This document shows, one piece after another, positions 17,309 to 26,709 of a stretch of 64,000 nucleotides of DNA; the first letter of the stretch is position 1, and the number at the start of each line of letters is the position of its first letter. Source of the stretch: Polaribacter sp. L3A8 (GTDB lineage: Bacteria > Bacteroidota > Bacteroidia > Flavobacteriales > Flavobacteriaceae). The DNA lies in the NCBI RefSeq assembly GCF_009796785.1, contig NZ_CP047026.1, positions 1,262,001 to 1,326,000 of the forward strand, written 5' to 3'. A program made the position numbers and the translations under genes. The notes beneath the pieces were generated by a model. It had not been told where the DNA came from and made no database searches. It worked only from the letters and a program-made list of their open reading frames with translations.

Positions 17309-17989
17309 ATGAGTAAAAAAATAATTATCATTTGTTTGCTATTTTTATGCTGCAAACTACAAGCACAATCTTCTGCAGAAAGCAAATTAGGAACCTGGTA
17401 TATGTATAATGGATCTCATAAGGTTTCAGATAAATTCTCTTTAAAAACAATGGCGCATTTTAGATACTATGAGGTAACTAGTGAGTTTCAACAAGAAATT
17501 TATAGATTAGGTGTTAATTATTCTTTTAATCCAAAAACAAACCTAACGTTAGGATTTTCTTACGCTACTGGAGATTTAGAACATGATGTTCCTTCTATTC
17601 ACTTATATGAATATCGATTTTATGAAGACTTAAATATAAAATCTAAATGGGGTAAATTTAACGCTGCTCATCGTATTCGTTTAGAGCATCGTTTTATTCA
17701 TAAAAACAACACACAAGACGTAACACAAAGTTGGGTACGCTATAACTTAAATGTTGCTTATCCGCTGTCTAAAAAATGGAGTGTATATGCTTTTAATGAA
17801 ATCTTTTTAAATCTAGACAGAGGTAAAAGATTTGTACAAAACTGGACAGGTGCTGGTTTTCTTCATAAATTAAACAAAAATCTAAAATTAAAAATGGGAT
17901 ATTTTCAAATAAAAGCACCTACAACCGTACTTAAGAGATTACAATTAGGTGTTATTTTAAATACAGATTTTACTAAAAAAACAATTTAA
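17309..17989 (+). CDS. DUF2490 family outer-membrane-like protein
   Basis: A 226-residue exported protein with a signal peptide (IIIICLLFLCCKLQAQ) and a string of amphipathic strands: LGTWYMYNGSHKVSDKFSL, ETYR-like repeats and WVRYNLNVAYPL. This matches DUF2490, predicted small beta barrels of Bacteroidota outer membranes. The function is unknown. It is 2 bases before the DUF819 transporter-like gene, suggesting linked expression. Confidence 0.82.
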   Translation: MSKKIIIICLLFLCCKLQAQSSAESKLGTWYMYNGSHKVSDKFSLKTMAHFRYYEVTSEFQQEIYRLGVNYSFNPKTNLTLGFSYATGDLEHDVPSIHLYEYRFYEDLNIKSKWGKFNAAHRIRLEHRFIHKNNTQDVTQSWVRYNLNVAYPLSKKWSVYAFNEIFLNLDRGKRFVQNWTGAGFLHKLNKNLKLKMGYFQIKAPTTVLKRLQLGVILNTDFTKKTI

Positions 17990-17991
17990 AC

Positions 17992-19299
17992 ATGACAGCT
18001 CCTACTTTTACAAATGATGCAATTGTTTTTGGAATTTTAATGATATCTCTTGGTTTTGTTTTTTACACAGAAAGCAAAACAACTGGGTTTTGGCCAAAAT
18101 TTTATAAAATTGTACCTGGTTTATTTATGGCCTATTTTATCCCTGCCATCTTTACAACTGCCGGAATTATATCCCCAGCATGGGAAACCTTAAGTACAGC
18201 AAGCGAAGTTATAAAAGGAAAATCGCAATTATATTATATTTCTAGTCGATTTTTATTGCCTGCAGCTTTGGTTTTAATGACATTAAGTATAGATTTAAAA
18301 GCAATTTTTAATCTAGGTTCTAAAGCATTAATTATGTTTTTTACAGGAACCGTAGGTATTATAATTGGTGGTCCTTTGGCTATTTTACTAATCTCTGCTT
18401 TCTCTCCAGAAACTGTTGGTGGCGCAGATTTTGATGCTGTTTGGCGTGGTTTATCTACACTTGCAGGAAGCTGGATTGGTGGTGGAGCAAACCAAACTGC
18501 CATGTTAGAAATTTATCAATACAACCCTCAAAAATATGGAGGAATGGTTTTTGTTGATATTGTAGTTGCAAATATTTGGATGGCTATTTTGTTAATAGGA
18601 ATTGGTAAAAAAGACAAAATTGATAAATGGCTCGGTGCAGATACTTCTGCTATAGAAGACTTAAAAGAAAAAATGTCTAAATTTAGTGAAAAGGTAAATA
18701 GAAACCCTTCTCTTACAGATCTAATGATTATTCTTACCATTGCTTTTGGTACTGTTGGTTTTGGTCATTTTGCTTCGGGATATTTAAGTGACTTCTTTAC
18801 TAATTTTGTAAATTCGATAGCATCTCAGACTTGGCGAAATATATTTTCTTTTCTAGGTTCTAGTTTCTTTTGGTTGATTAGTGTTTCTACAATTACAGCC
18901 ATAATTTTATCTTTTACAAAAGCAAAAAATTACGAAGGTGCGGGAGCTAGTAAAATTGGAAGTGTTTTTATTTACATTTTGGTTGCCACAATTGGTATGA
19001 AAATGGATTTAGCAATGATTTTTGATAATGTAGGCTTAATTGCTATTGGTCTTGTTTGGATGTCTATACACGCTGGTTTACTAATTTTAGTTGCCAAATT
19101 AATAAAAGCTCCATATTTCTTTTTAGCTGTAGGTAGTCAAGCAAATGTTGGTGGCGCAGCCTCTGCTCCTATTGTAGCCCAAGCATTTCATCCTTCTTTA
19201 GCAACTGTTGGTGTTTTGTTGGCTGTATTTGGGTATGCCATAGGTACAATTGGTGCCATTTTATGTACCATTTTAATGGAATTATCAGCGACTCTTTAA
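17992..19299 (+). CDS. DUF819 family membrane protein
   Basis: A 435-residue integral membrane protein with about ten to eleven helices. Family marks include KFYKIVPGLFMAYFIP, GTVGIIIGGPLA, LSTLAGSWIGGGANQTAMLE and VGSQANVGGAASAP. DUF819 (YjcL-like) proteins are distant relatives of sodium symporter folds, with no proven substrate. The paired glycine-rich motifs in the two halves suggest an inverted-repeat transporter. It follows the DUF2490 gene by 2 bases. Confidence 0.9.
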   Translation: MTAPTFTNDAIVFGILMISLGFVFYTESKTTGFWPKFYKIVPGLFMAYFIPAIFTTAGIISPAWETLSTASEVIKGKSQLYYISSRFLLPAALVLMTLSIDLKAIFNLGSKALIMFFTGTVGIIIGGPLAILLISAFSPETVGGADFDAVWRGLSTLAGSWIGGGANQTAMLEIYQYNPQKYGGMVFVDIVVANIWMAILLIGIGKKDKIDKWLGADTSAIEDLKEKMSKFSEKVNRNPSLTDLMIILTIAFGTVGFGHFASGYLSDFFTNFVNSIASQTWRNIFSFLGSSFFWLISVSTITAIILSFTKAKNYEGAGASKIGSVFIYILVATIGMKMDLAMIFDNVGLIAIGLVWMSIHAGLLILVAKLIKAPYFFLAVGSQANVGGAASAPIVAQAFHPSLATVGVLLAVFGYAIGTIGAILCTILMELSATL

Positions 19300-19339
19300 A
19301 TAAAAATAAGCATATTTGCAGACGAAAAACATCAAATTT

Positions 19340-20035
19340 ATGAAGAAAATTATTACACTTTTAGTCCTATCTATTTTAATAGTAGCTTGTTCTTCTAAGA
19401 AAGAAGGAAACATGATTGTAAAAGGGCAAATTAAAGGTCTTAAAAAAGGAACTTTATACCTTCAGAAAATGAAAGACACCCTTTTAGTTTCTGTAGACTC
19501 TGTAAACCTATTAGGAAGTGATAAATTTATATTGACAGATAACGTAGAATCTCCTGTGTTATATTATTTAACTTTTGATGGAAATACAACAAACAAAAGA
19601 ATTCTATTTTTTGGAGAAAAAGGAACCATCACCATTAATGATAATGTTGCAGAATTTGGCTTTAACCCAGAAATTTCTGGATCTAAAAACCAAGAAATTT
19701 TAGATAAATACAATAAAATTAAAAGACAGTTTCAAGATCAACGTTTAGAATTTATTCAAAAAGATTTTAACGCAAAGAAAGAGAATGATGAAGCTTTAGT
19801 GTTGCAATTAGAAAAAGACTATCAGAAACTAACAAAAAGAAGAGTTTTATTTACCACCAACTTTGCAATTAACAATGCAGATACAGAAGTGGCTCCTTAT
19901 ATTGCCTTAACAGAAATGTATGACGCAAGTTTAAAAATGTTAGATACTGTAAATAATTCTTTATCAGAAAACGTAAAAAATTCTGATTATGGAAAACGCT
20001 TTCAGGAATATCTAACTAAAATTAAACAAAAATAA
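19340..20035 (+). CDS. DUF4369 lipoprotein
   Basis: A 231-residue lipoprotein: the signal MKKIITLLVLSILIVAC places the lipid Cys at residue 17. The DUF4369 domain follows (MIVKGQIKGLKKGTLYLQKM, DSVNL, LYYLTFDG), then a helical stretch. An upstream in-frame TTG at 19316 exists, but it overlaps a -7-like box (CATATTTG, 19311-19318), so the ATG at 19340, which also gives a clean signal peptide, is preferred. DUF4369 domains often sit in front of thioredoxin domains in Bacteroidota; here that second domain is absent. The function is unknown. Confidence 0.82.
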   Translation: MKKIITLLVLSILIVACSSKKEGNMIVKGQIKGLKKGTLYLQKMKDTLLVSVDSVNLLGSDKFILTDNVESPVLYYLTFDGNTTNKRILFFGEKGTITINDNVAEFGFNPEISGSKNQEILDKYNKIKRQFQDQRLEFIQKDFNAKKENDEALVLQLEKDYQKLTKRRVLFTTNFAINNADTEVAPYIALTEMYDASLKMLDTVNNSLSENVKNSDYGKRFQEYLTKIKQK

Positions 20036-20044
20036 TTAAGAAAT

Positions 20045-20052
20045 TATTTTTG
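20045..20052 (+). promoter_or_regulatory. -7 box of the YdeI-like gene
   Basis: TATTTTTG fits TAnnTTTG and lies 28 bases before the ATG at 20081. No -33 TTG was found at the right spacing. Confidence 0.5.
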
Positions 20053-20080
20053 TTTCTTTAAAAGTGGTTATTGTTAGTTT

Positions 20081-20656
20081 ATGGAAGAAAATGAAGAATT
20101 TTACTTTAAAAATGATATAGAGTGGCGCAATTGGCTGTCTAAAAATCATGATTCTTCTAACGGAATACATCTTATTTTTTATAAGGTAGCTCATAAAAAT
20201 GAATCGATGCGTTGGGAAGAAGCTGTAAAGGTTGCCCTATGTTTTGGTTGGATAGATGCTACCGTAAGAAGTTTAGGAGATGGAAAACGCAAACAATATT
20301 TTTGTCAAAGAAAACCTAAAAGTGTTTGGAGTGCTGTAAATAAAAAGCATATTAAAAATTTAATGGCTGATGATTTAATGCATCAGAAAGGTTTAGAGAT
20401 TATTAAAATTGCGAAACAAAACGGATCTTGGGCAGCTTTAGATGATGTTGAAAAAGGAATCATCCCAGAAGACCTACAAAATGAATTTGATGCTAATAAA
20501 ACCGCATTTGCTAATTTTAAAAACTTTGCACCTAGTTATAGAAAGAGCTATTTGTATTGGTTAAAACAAGCAAAAAGAGAAACTACAAGACAAAACCGAA
20601 TTATAGAAATAATTCGGTTTTGTAATAGTAATACTAAATCTCGTAGCAACTGGTAA
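20081..20656 (+). CDS. YdeI/OmpD-associated family protein
   Basis: A 191-residue cytoplasmic protein of the YdeI/bacteriocin-protection family, recognised by EEAVKVALCFGWIDATVRSL, RKPKSVWSAVNKKHI and FKNFAPSYRKSYLYWLKQAK. Relatives have been linked to resistance to cationic peptides, but the mechanism is unclear. The gene ends 4 bases from the convergent MoxR-like gene. Its last 22 codons contain a perfect 15-bp hairpin (20590-20623) that probably serves as its terminator. Confidence 0.88.
   Translation: MEENEEFYFKNDIEWRNWLSKNHDSSNGIHLIFYKVAHKNESMRWEEAVKVALCFGWIDATVRSLGDGKRKQYFCQRKPKSVWSAVNKKHIKNLMADDLMHQKGLEIIKIAKQNGSWAALDDVEKGIIPEDLQNEFDANKTAFANFKNFAPSYRKSYLYWLKQAKRETTRQNRIIEIIRFCNSNTKSRSNW
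20590..20623 (+). terminator. Hairpin inside the 3' end of the YdeI-like gene
   Basis: ACAAAACCGAATTAT (20590-20604) and ATAATTCGGTTTTGT (20609-20623) are exact inverted repeats around AGAA. The sequence encodes residues about 171-181. There is only a T4 stretch in the arm and no T run after it, so a terminator role is likely but not certain. Confidence 0.55.
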
Positions 20657-20660
20657 TCTC

Positions 20661-22127
20661 TTATAATCCGCTTATAAAATTACCATAAGGATCTTTAAAT
20701 TGTGTGCCTTCTGCAAACCTGTATTTGCTTAGTTTTTTAAATTCTACCAAAGCCCATAATACAAATTCTTTCATAAAATAAGTATCGGCTTCATTTAAGT
20801 TTGGTTGGTATTCTTTAATAAAAGCATCTAAAGGCTTTACTTTATCTAATTCTGCTTTGTATTCTTGTTCTGTATATTCATCTAACAATTCAAAATCTTC
20901 GTCGGCATTAAAGAACCAAGAAATAATGTCATCGTAAGGACTTTCGGCCTCTTGCTTTTCTAACTTTTTTATTTCAGGAAAATAGCTTGGAAACAATGTT
21001 TTAATTGCATTCTTAATTAATGTTTCTGCAACTACATGTGCGCCTTCTTGCTCGCCTTCATACACCAACTCTACCTTACCTGTAATAGCTGGTATAATTC
21101 CGTCAAAATCATTTAAACGAACCATTGTTTTTTCATCACCAGAAAACAACGCTCTTCTTTCTGCAGTGCTTAATAAATTTTCAAAAGCAGAAATACTTAA
21201 ACGTGCACTTACACCACTTTTAGCATCTATATATTCACTTTCTCTCGCTTCAAAAACAATTTGCTCTAATAAATCTTTTGCTAATTCGGGTACTGCAATA
21301 AACTCTTTTTGAGAACTTGTTTTATTAGCTTCTTGTTGTGTAATCGCTTTTGCGGTTTTTATATCTTCTGGATAATGCGTTAAAATCTGCGAACCAATTC
21401 TATCTTTTAAAGGCGTAACAATACTCCCTCTATTGGTATAATCTTCTGGGTTTGCCGTAAACACAAATTGCATATCTAAAGGCAAACGTAATTTAAAACC
21501 TCTAATTTGAATATCGCCTTCTTGTAAAATATTAAATAACGCAACCTGAATTCTAGCTTGTAAATCTGGCAACTCATTAATTACAAAAATACATCTGTTT
21601 GCTCGTGGAATCATTCCGTAATGAATTACTCTGTCATCTGCATAAGATAATTTTAGATTTGCCGCTTTTATAGGATCTACATCACCAATAATATCTGCAA
21701 CAGTTACATCTGGCGTAGCCAATTTCTCTGCAAAACGCTCATCTCTGTGCATCCAATAAATAGGCGTATCATCTCCTTTTTCTTTAATGATTTCTACTGC
21801 AAATCTAGAAATAGGATTTAACGGATCATCATTAATTTCAGAACCTTCTACAACGGGAATATATTCATCTAACAAATTAACCATCAATCTGGCCAAACGT
21901 GTTTTTGCTTGCCCTCTTAATCCTAATAAATTAATATTGTGTTTGCTTAAAATAGCACGTTCTAATTCTGGAATTACGGTATTTTCATACCCATGAACTC
22001 CTTTAAAAACGGTTTCTTTACTCTTTATTTTACTAATAAGGTTTTCTCTTAACTCATCTTTAATAGATCTAGATTTGTAACCCGATTTTATTAATTCTCC
22101 TAATGTTTTTATATTTTCTAAATTCAT
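20661..22127 (-). CDS. MoxR/Mg-chelatase-I-like AAA+ ATPase
   Basis: A 488-residue AAA+ protein. The Walker A variant is GLRGQAKT, Walker B is FVINELPDL, sensor 1 lies in FVFTANPEDY, and a helical lid follows (AKSGVSARLSISAFENLL). It resembles the BchI/MoxR group, which remodels protein partners together with a VWA protein. That VWA protein is encoded directly upstream (22216-23343), so the two likely form one ATPase/metal-binding complex. No chlorophyll or cobalt chelatase genes lie nearby, so a chaperone role is more likely than metal insertion. Confidence 0.87.
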   Translation of the reverse strand: MNLENIKTLGELIKSGYKSRSIKDELRENLISKIKSKETVFKGVHGYENTVIPELERAILSKHNINLLGLRGQAKTRLARLMVNLLDEYIPVVEGSEINDDPLNPISRFAVEIIKEKGDDTPIYWMHRDERFAEKLATPDVTVADIIGDVDPIKAANLKLSYADDRVIHYGMIPRANRCIFVINELPDLQARIQVALFNILQEGDIQIRGFKLRLPLDMQFVFTANPEDYTNRGSIVTPLKDRIGSQILTHYPEDIKTAKAITQQEANKTSSQKEFIAVPELAKDLLEQIVFEARESEYIDAKSGVSARLSISAFENLLSTAERRALFSGDEKTMVRLNDFDGIIPAITGKVELVYEGEQEGAHVVAETLIKNAIKTLFPSYFPEIKKLEKQEAESPYDDIISWFFNADEDFELLDEYTEQEYKAELDKVKPLDAFIKEYQPNLNEADTYFMKEFVLWALVEFKKLSKYRFAEGTQFKDPYGNFISGL

Positions 22128-22215
22128 GTTTTTGTTTTAGATGCAAGAAAAAAGGTACAAGAAAAGAGATATCACTCATCTTCTTTTATCTTTATTCTAG
22201 TTTCTTTTGTCTTTT

Positions 22216-23343
22216 TTAACCTTTAATTCTCTTTTTTCTGTTTGTTTCATAATCTTCAAAAATCATTTCTCCCAAACCTTTTAAACCTGTATAAAATGCT
22301 TTTCCTTGGTTTGCTTTTGTAAAAGCTCTTACAAATTGCATTAAATACGGATCTTGCGCAATCATAAAAGTGGTAATAGGAATGTGTAATTTTCTAGCTT
22401 GTTGTGCCATTGCATAACATTTGTTTACAATATGCCTATCTAAACCATTACTATTTTTATAATATTGACCATCTGGTAAACGCAAACAACTTGGTTTTCC
22501 ATCGGTAATCATAAAAATTTGCTTGTTCGTATTTCTTTTTCTTCGCAATAAATCCATCGCTAAATTTAAACCTGCTACCGTATTTGTATGATAAGGACCA
22601 ACTTGTAAATAGGGTAAATCTTTAATTTTGATAGACCAAGCATCGTTACCAAAAACAATAATATCTAACGTATCTTTTGGGTAACGTGTGGTAATTAATT
22701 CTGCCAACGCCATGGCAACTTTTTTGGCAGGTGTAATTCTGTCTTCTCCATATAAAATCATAGAATGACTAATATCTATCATTAAAACAGTACTCATCTG
22801 ACTTTTATGCATCGTTTCTTCTACCACCAAATCGTTTTCGGTTAGGTTAAAGTTATCAATGCCATTGTTTATTTGAGCATTTCTAATGCTTTCGGTCATT
22901 GATACTTTGTCTAACGAATCTCCAAATTGATAATTTCTAAAGTCTCCTGTATGTTCATCTCCAATTCCGGGAGATTTACTTTTATGATTTCCAGAACCAC
23001 TTCTTTTTATGTTACCAAAAATTTGATTCAACGCTTGCTGTCGAATTGCACGTTCTGTTTTCGGAGTAATTTTTGTTCCTCCAGTTCCATCACCTTTTAT
23101 TTCTTCTTTTATATACCCTTTCTTCTTTAAATCTTCAATAAAATCATCAATGGTGTACTTCTCATCCGTTAATTTATACTCTTTATCTAAAGAACGTAAC
23201 CAATCGATGGCTTCATCAAAATCACCAGAAGTATGGGTAATCAATTCCTTAAAAATATCGAATAATTTTTCGAAAGGAGATTGATGTTCTGCTTCGTAAC
23301 TTTGAAAGACAAAACCTTTTCGTTTTTTATTATTTTTCATCAC
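22216..23343 (-). CDS. VWA domain protein, partner of the MoxR-like ATPase
   Basis: A 375-residue protein. The N-terminal ~150 residues are helical and charged. The C-terminal von Willebrand A domain has the MIDAS motif DISHS in VLMIDISHSMILYG, a threonine in TVAGLNLAMD and an Asp in MITDGKPSC. It lies 88 bases before the MoxR-like gene on the same strand. MoxR/VWA pairs act as metal-dependent adaptor-ATPase systems in protein maturation; the client here is unknown. Confidence 0.88.
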   Translation of the reverse strand: MMKNNKKRKGFVFQSYEAEHQSPFEKLFDIFKELITHTSGDFDEAIDWLRSLDKEYKLTDEKYTIDDFIEDLKKKGYIKEEIKGDGTGGTKITPKTERAIRQQALNQIFGNIKRSGSGNHKSKSPGIGDEHTGDFRNYQFGDSLDKVSMTESIRNAQINNGIDNFNLTENDLVVEETMHKSQMSTVLMIDISHSMILYGEDRITPAKKVAMALAELITTRYPKDTLDIIVFGNDAWSIKIKDLPYLQVGPYHTNTVAGLNLAMDLLRRKRNTNKQIFMITDGKPSCLRLPDGQYYKNSNGLDRHIVNKCYAMAQQARKLHIPITTFMIAQDPYLMQFVRAFTKANQGKAFYTGLKGLGEMIFEDYETNRKKRIKG

Positions 23344-23452
23344 TATAAAAATACGCTTTTAAGCAATGCCTAAAAAAGGATTAACATTAGTTTAATATAT
23401 CTTGCCATAAGTTTGTTTTATAAAACACCAAAAAGATTCAACAAAATTTAAG

Positions 23453-23460
23453 TATCTTTA
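23453..23460 (+). promoter_or_regulatory. -7-like box of the TIGR01777 gene
   Basis: TATCTTTA differs from the -7 consensus only in the last base and is 4 bases before the ATG at 23465. If used, the transcript would be nearly leaderless. Confidence 0.35.
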
Positions 23461-23464
23461 CCTT

Positions 23465-24340
23465 ATGTCAAGAATTTTAATCACAGGAGGAACAGGACTT
23501 GTAGGAACAAAATTAACAGAAATGTTGATTGCAAAAAAGCATGAAGTTGTAATTCTTAGCCGAAATCCTAAAAACAAAAATGAATATAAATGGGATGTTT
23601 CCTCTAATTATATTGATGAAAAAGCACTCATAGACACCGACTATATTATTCATTTGGCGGGTGCAGGAATTGCAGATAAACGCTGGACTGAAACAAGAAA
23701 ACAAATACTTATTGATAGCCGAGTTAAAACGGCTAATTTACTTTTTGATAAAGTAACAGCATTAAACATCCCTTTAAAAGGTTTTATTTCTGCTTCTGGA
23801 GTTGGTTATTATGGGGCTATTACTAAAGAAATTATTTTTGAAGAAACAGATAATGCAGGCACTGATTTTTTAGGTGATGTTTGCCAAAAATGGGAAAATG
23901 CAGCACATCAATTTTCAACAAAAGATATTCCAGTAACTATTTTAAGAACAGGTGTTGTTTTAGCTAAAAAAGGAGGTGCATTAGAAAAAATGAAAACACC
24001 CATTATATCTCCCTTAGGTTCTGGTAAACAATTTTTACCTTGGATTCATATAGAAGATTTATGTTTAATTTACATCAAAGCCGTAGAAGAGAACTTTACA
24101 GGAATTTTTAATACTGTTGCACCAGAACATCATACAAGTAAAACCTTTTCTAAAGCATTGGCCAAAAGTATAAAAAGACCTTATTTAGTCATTAGTGTTC
24201 CTGCTTTTATATTAAAGTTACTATTCGGAGAAATGGCAAATATCCTTTTAGAAGGCAGTAAAATTTCGGCAAAAAAAATCGAAAAGAATGGTTATTCTTT
24301 TCGATTTAAAACACTTAAAAAAGCGTTAGATAATTTATAG
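23465..24340 (+). CDS. TIGR01777 family NAD(P)-binding oxidoreductase
   Basis: A 291-residue short-chain-type (epimerase-like) protein. The Rossmann glycine motif is ITGGTGLVGTKL at residues 5-16. Family marks are VKTANLLFDKV, SASGVGYYG (catalytic Tyr region), FLPWIHIEDL and the C-terminal DUF1731-like part (FNTVAPEHHTSKTFSKALAK). Relatives (YfcH, plant SulA homologues) have no settled reaction. It is transcribed alone and is convergent with the YceI-like gene 6 bases away. Confidence 0.9.
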   Translation: MSRILITGGTGLVGTKLTEMLIAKKHEVVILSRNPKNKNEYKWDVSSNYIDEKALIDTDYIIHLAGAGIADKRWTETRKQILIDSRVKTANLLFDKVTALNIPLKGFISASGVGYYGAITKEIIFEETDNAGTDFLGDVCQKWENAAHQFSTKDIPVTILRTGVVLAKKGGALEKMKTPIISPLGSGKQFLPWIHIEDLCLIYIKAVEENFTGIFNTVAPEHHTSKTFSKALAKSIKRPYLVISVPAFILKLLFGEMANILLEGSKISAKKIEKNGYSFRFKTLKKALDNL

Positions 24341-24346
24341 TTTTCC

Positions 24347-24976
24347 TTAAAAAGTACTTGTAATGTTTAAAGCAACATCGCTCCATGTTTTAGAAACACC
24401 ATCTGCACCTTTATGTAAATCGTTACAAGCTGTATTTAAAGAAGCTAAAGCAGCACCTGCATTCCATTTTGTAATATCCATGGTACCTGTCATATTAAAA
24501 ACATTCTCTACAATTGTATATGTAAAAGCTACTTTTTCTGTAACACCATTCATTTTAATTTCTGCAACTCCATTGGTATCATCAGTTAATAATAACTTAC
24601 CAGAAAGTAATTTTGTGTTCTCCATAATACCAAAAAAGAATTTTTTAACCTTAAAATCTCTACTGGTATCTTTTGTAAAAACACTACTTACAGGAATTGA
24701 AAACGCTGTATTGTTAATCGCTTCTTTAATAGAATTTCCTTCTCCTCCAGAAATAATATCAACCTTTTTAAACTGACCTCCTACTGGCACTTTATCTGTA
24801 GTTTTATAGGCTACAAAATTAATTTCGTTTTGAGCATTCTCTAAAGAAAAAGCTGCTGTACTTTTTTTAGCTTCAATTTTTTCTTCCGTTTTATTATCAG
24901 ATTTTTTTTCTGATTTACAAGAAGAAAAATTAAATGCGGCAATCATTATTAATGATAAAATTACTACTTTTTTCAT
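24347..24976 (-). CDS. YceI-like lipoprotein
   Basis: A 209-residue lipoprotein (signal ending FNFSSC, Cys at 20), followed by a Lys/Glu linker and a YceI-like lipocalin domain (FSLENAQNEINFVAYKTTDK, SVFTKDTSRDFKVKKFFFG, MNGVTEKVAFTYTI). YceI folds bind isoprenoid or fatty amide ligands in the periplasm. It is the last gene of the rsfS-ftsH-LUD-cdsA-psd-ACBP run, 7 bases after the acyl-CoA-binding protein gene. That fits a lipid-handling role, though this is inference. Confidence 0.83.
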   Translation of the reverse strand: MKKVVILSLIMIAAFNFSSCKSEKKSDNKTEEKIEAKKSTAAFSLENAQNEINFVAYKTTDKVPVGGQFKKVDIISGGEGNSIKEAINNTAFSIPVSSVFTKDTSRDFKVKKFFFGIMENTKLLSGKLLLTDDTNGVAEIKMNGVTEKVAFTYTIVENVFNMTGTMDITKWNAGAALASLNTACNDLHKGADGVSKTWSDVALNITSTF

Positions 24977-24983
24977 GACGTCT

Positions 24984-25250
24984 TTATTTATTATTATTTA
25001 AAACTACTTTTGCTAATTCTATATATTCTTTTTTTGCTTCCTCAGATTTCATTCCGTTTAATTGCATCCAAGCATTCAGTTTAAATGCACTGACAACATT
25101 ATGTTCATCATTAAAAGAAAACTTATTTCCAAAGTTTGCTTGCTTATTGTAAGCATAGAACTTTAACTTTATATCTGGAGCAATGGCTTTTCCTAATTTA
25201 GAAATTTTATAGAAAGCTTCATTAAACTCTTTGTCTAAATCAGATTCCAT
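24984..25250 (-). CDS. Acyl-CoA-binding protein
   Basis: An 88-residue ACBP, near the usual 86-90. It shows the four-helix pattern and family residues: FNEAFYKISKL, DIKLKFYAYNKQANFGN, and KLNAWMQLNGMKSEEAKKEY. The KxxAW and YxxYKQ-type motifs that bind CoA are kept. It probably carries fatty acyl-CoA in the cytoplasm. It lies 4 bases after psd and 7 bases before the YceI-like gene, within a phospholipid synthesis unit. Confidence 0.93.
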   Translation of the reverse strand: MESDLDKEFNEAFYKISKLGKAIAPDIKLKFYAYNKQANFGNKFSFNDEHNVVSAFKLNAWMQLNGMKSEEAKKEYIELAKVVLNNNK

Positions 25251-25254
25251 ACTA

Positions 25255-25911
25255 CTATTTTTCTGCTATTACCTGAACTCCACCTTTAACTTTATCACCT
25301 ATAGCTACATTTAACTTTGTACCTAACGGAAGAAAAAGGTCTACTCTAGAACCAAACTTAATAAAACCTGCATCAGCACCCTGTACCGCTACATCTCCTA
25401 CCTTTGCATAATTAACAATCCTTTTTGCTAATGCTCCGGCTATCTGCCTATACAATACATCTCCAAAAGCTGAATTATTAACAACTACAGTAGTTCTTTC
25501 ATTCTCTGTAGAAGCCTTTGGATGCCATGCAACTAAATATTTTCCTGGATGATATTTACTATATTTTACAACTCCACTCATGGCATATCTTGTAACATGT
25601 ACGTTAATTGGAGACATAAAAATAGATACTTGTAACCTTTTCCCTTTAAAGTACTCTGGTTCTTCCACCTCTTCTATTACAACAACCTTGCCATCTACTG
25701 GCGCAACTAATAAATTATCATTTAAAGGAGCAACTCTTTTAGGATTTCTAAAAAATTGTAGCACAATAACTAAAAAAGCAATAATTAGAATTTGAATAGC
25801 CTTAACTAACCAAGCAATTTCTAAAAAATAATCTGCTAATAAAATACCTACAATTGATATTATAAAAGTAATAACAATTATTTTATATCCCTCTTTGTGA
25901 AAACGAATCAT
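25255..25911 (-). CDS. psd: Phosphatidylserine decarboxylase, short (PSD-A) form
   Basis: This 218-residue enzyme makes phosphatidylethanolamine from phosphatidylserine. Two membrane segments lie at about 12-30 and 36-50. The self-cleavage site that makes the pyruvoyl group is the GS of GFIKFGSRVD near the C-terminus. HVTRYAMSGVV and NERTTVVV are also typical. It sits 2 bases after cdsA and before ACBP, consistent with a membrane lipid operon. Confidence 0.93.
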   Translation of the reverse strand: MIRFHKEGYKIIVITFIISIVGILLADYFLEIAWLVKAIQILIIAFLVIVLQFFRNPKRVAPLNDNLLVAPVDGKVVVIEEVEEPEYFKGKRLQVSIFMSPINVHVTRYAMSGVVKYSKYHPGKYLVAWHPKASTENERTTVVVNNSAFGDVLYRQIAGALAKRIVNYAKVGDVAVQGADAGFIKFGSRVDLFLPLGTKLNVAIGDKVKGGVQVIAEK

Positions 25912-25913
25912 AC

Positions 25914-26708
25914 TTAAATTATAAAATTAATATACAAATATACAAATGGTGCTGCAAACAACAAACTATCTAATCTATCTAAAATACCACCATGACCAGG
26001 CATAATAGTACCACTATCTTTGATGTTGGCATACCTTTTAAATTTAGACTCTACTAAATCTCCTATAGTACCAATTACACTTACAATAACAGCAATTACT
26101 AACCAGTTTACTAAAGTAAAGTCTAAACAAAACTTACTAATAATAAAGGCTGCAATTAATGAAAAAATCAAACCTCCCAAAAATCCTTCTTGCGTTTTTT
26201 TAGGGGATACAGAAACAAATAATTTTCTTTTTCCGAAATTTTTACCCACCAAGAAAGCAAAGCTATCATTTACCCATATCATAACGAGAATAGCTATTAT
26301 TAACTGAGGATTGTAAACTCCTTTATGAATCGGTAAAAGCGTTAAAAATACCATAGAAAATACAGCATACCTTATTAGTAGGCCTAACTTAGAGCGATCA
26401 TCAGAAAAAGAGATTTCTTTTTTGGTAAATAAATTATAAATAAGAGATAAAGAAGAAATTATTGTAATTCCTAAAACGAATACAATTGCATAACTCTCTG
26501 GTCTTTTTAACATTAAAAATAATGCTAAACAAAAGAAAATATACCCAACAATACCTTTAAATTTAATTAGTTTAGAAAACTCCCAAACACATAATAAACC
26601 AAATATGGCAGTTAAAATAACATACGATTCCTTTGAAAAAAGAATCGCTGATAAAAAAATTAAAACGTAAATTATGCCTGAAAGACTCCTTCTTAAAAGG
26701 TTACTCAT
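25914..26708 (-). CDS. cdsA: Phosphatidate cytidylyltransferase
   Basis: A 264-residue integral membrane enzyme with about eight helices that makes CDP-diacylglycerol from phosphatidic acid and CTP. The family signature near the C-terminus is intact: GDLVESKFKRYANIKDSG, then PGHGGILDRLDS with the two essential Asp residues. The upstream segment contains KKTQEGFLGG. It lies 1 base from the LUD gene and 2 bases from psd. Confidence 0.95.
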   Translation of the reverse strand: MSNLLRRSLSGIIYVLIFLSAILFSKESYVILTAIFGLLCVWEFSKLIKFKGIVGYIFFCLALFLMLKRPESYAIVFVLGITIISSLSLIYNLFTKKEISFSDDRSKLGLLIRYAVFSMVFLTLLPIHKGVYNPQLIIAILVMIWVNDSFAFLVGKNFGKRKLFVSVSPKKTQEGFLGGLIFSLIAAFIISKFCLDFTLVNWLVIAVIVSVIGTIGDLVESKFKRYANIKDSGTIMPGHGGILDRLDSLLFAAPFVYLYINFII

Positions 26709-26709
26709 A

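Noticed and set aside
22128..22215. Purine-rich imperfect inverted repeat between the VWA and MoxR-like genes
   Set aside because: The match is weak and due mostly to biased base composition (AAGA-type runs); not a clear terminator or promoter.
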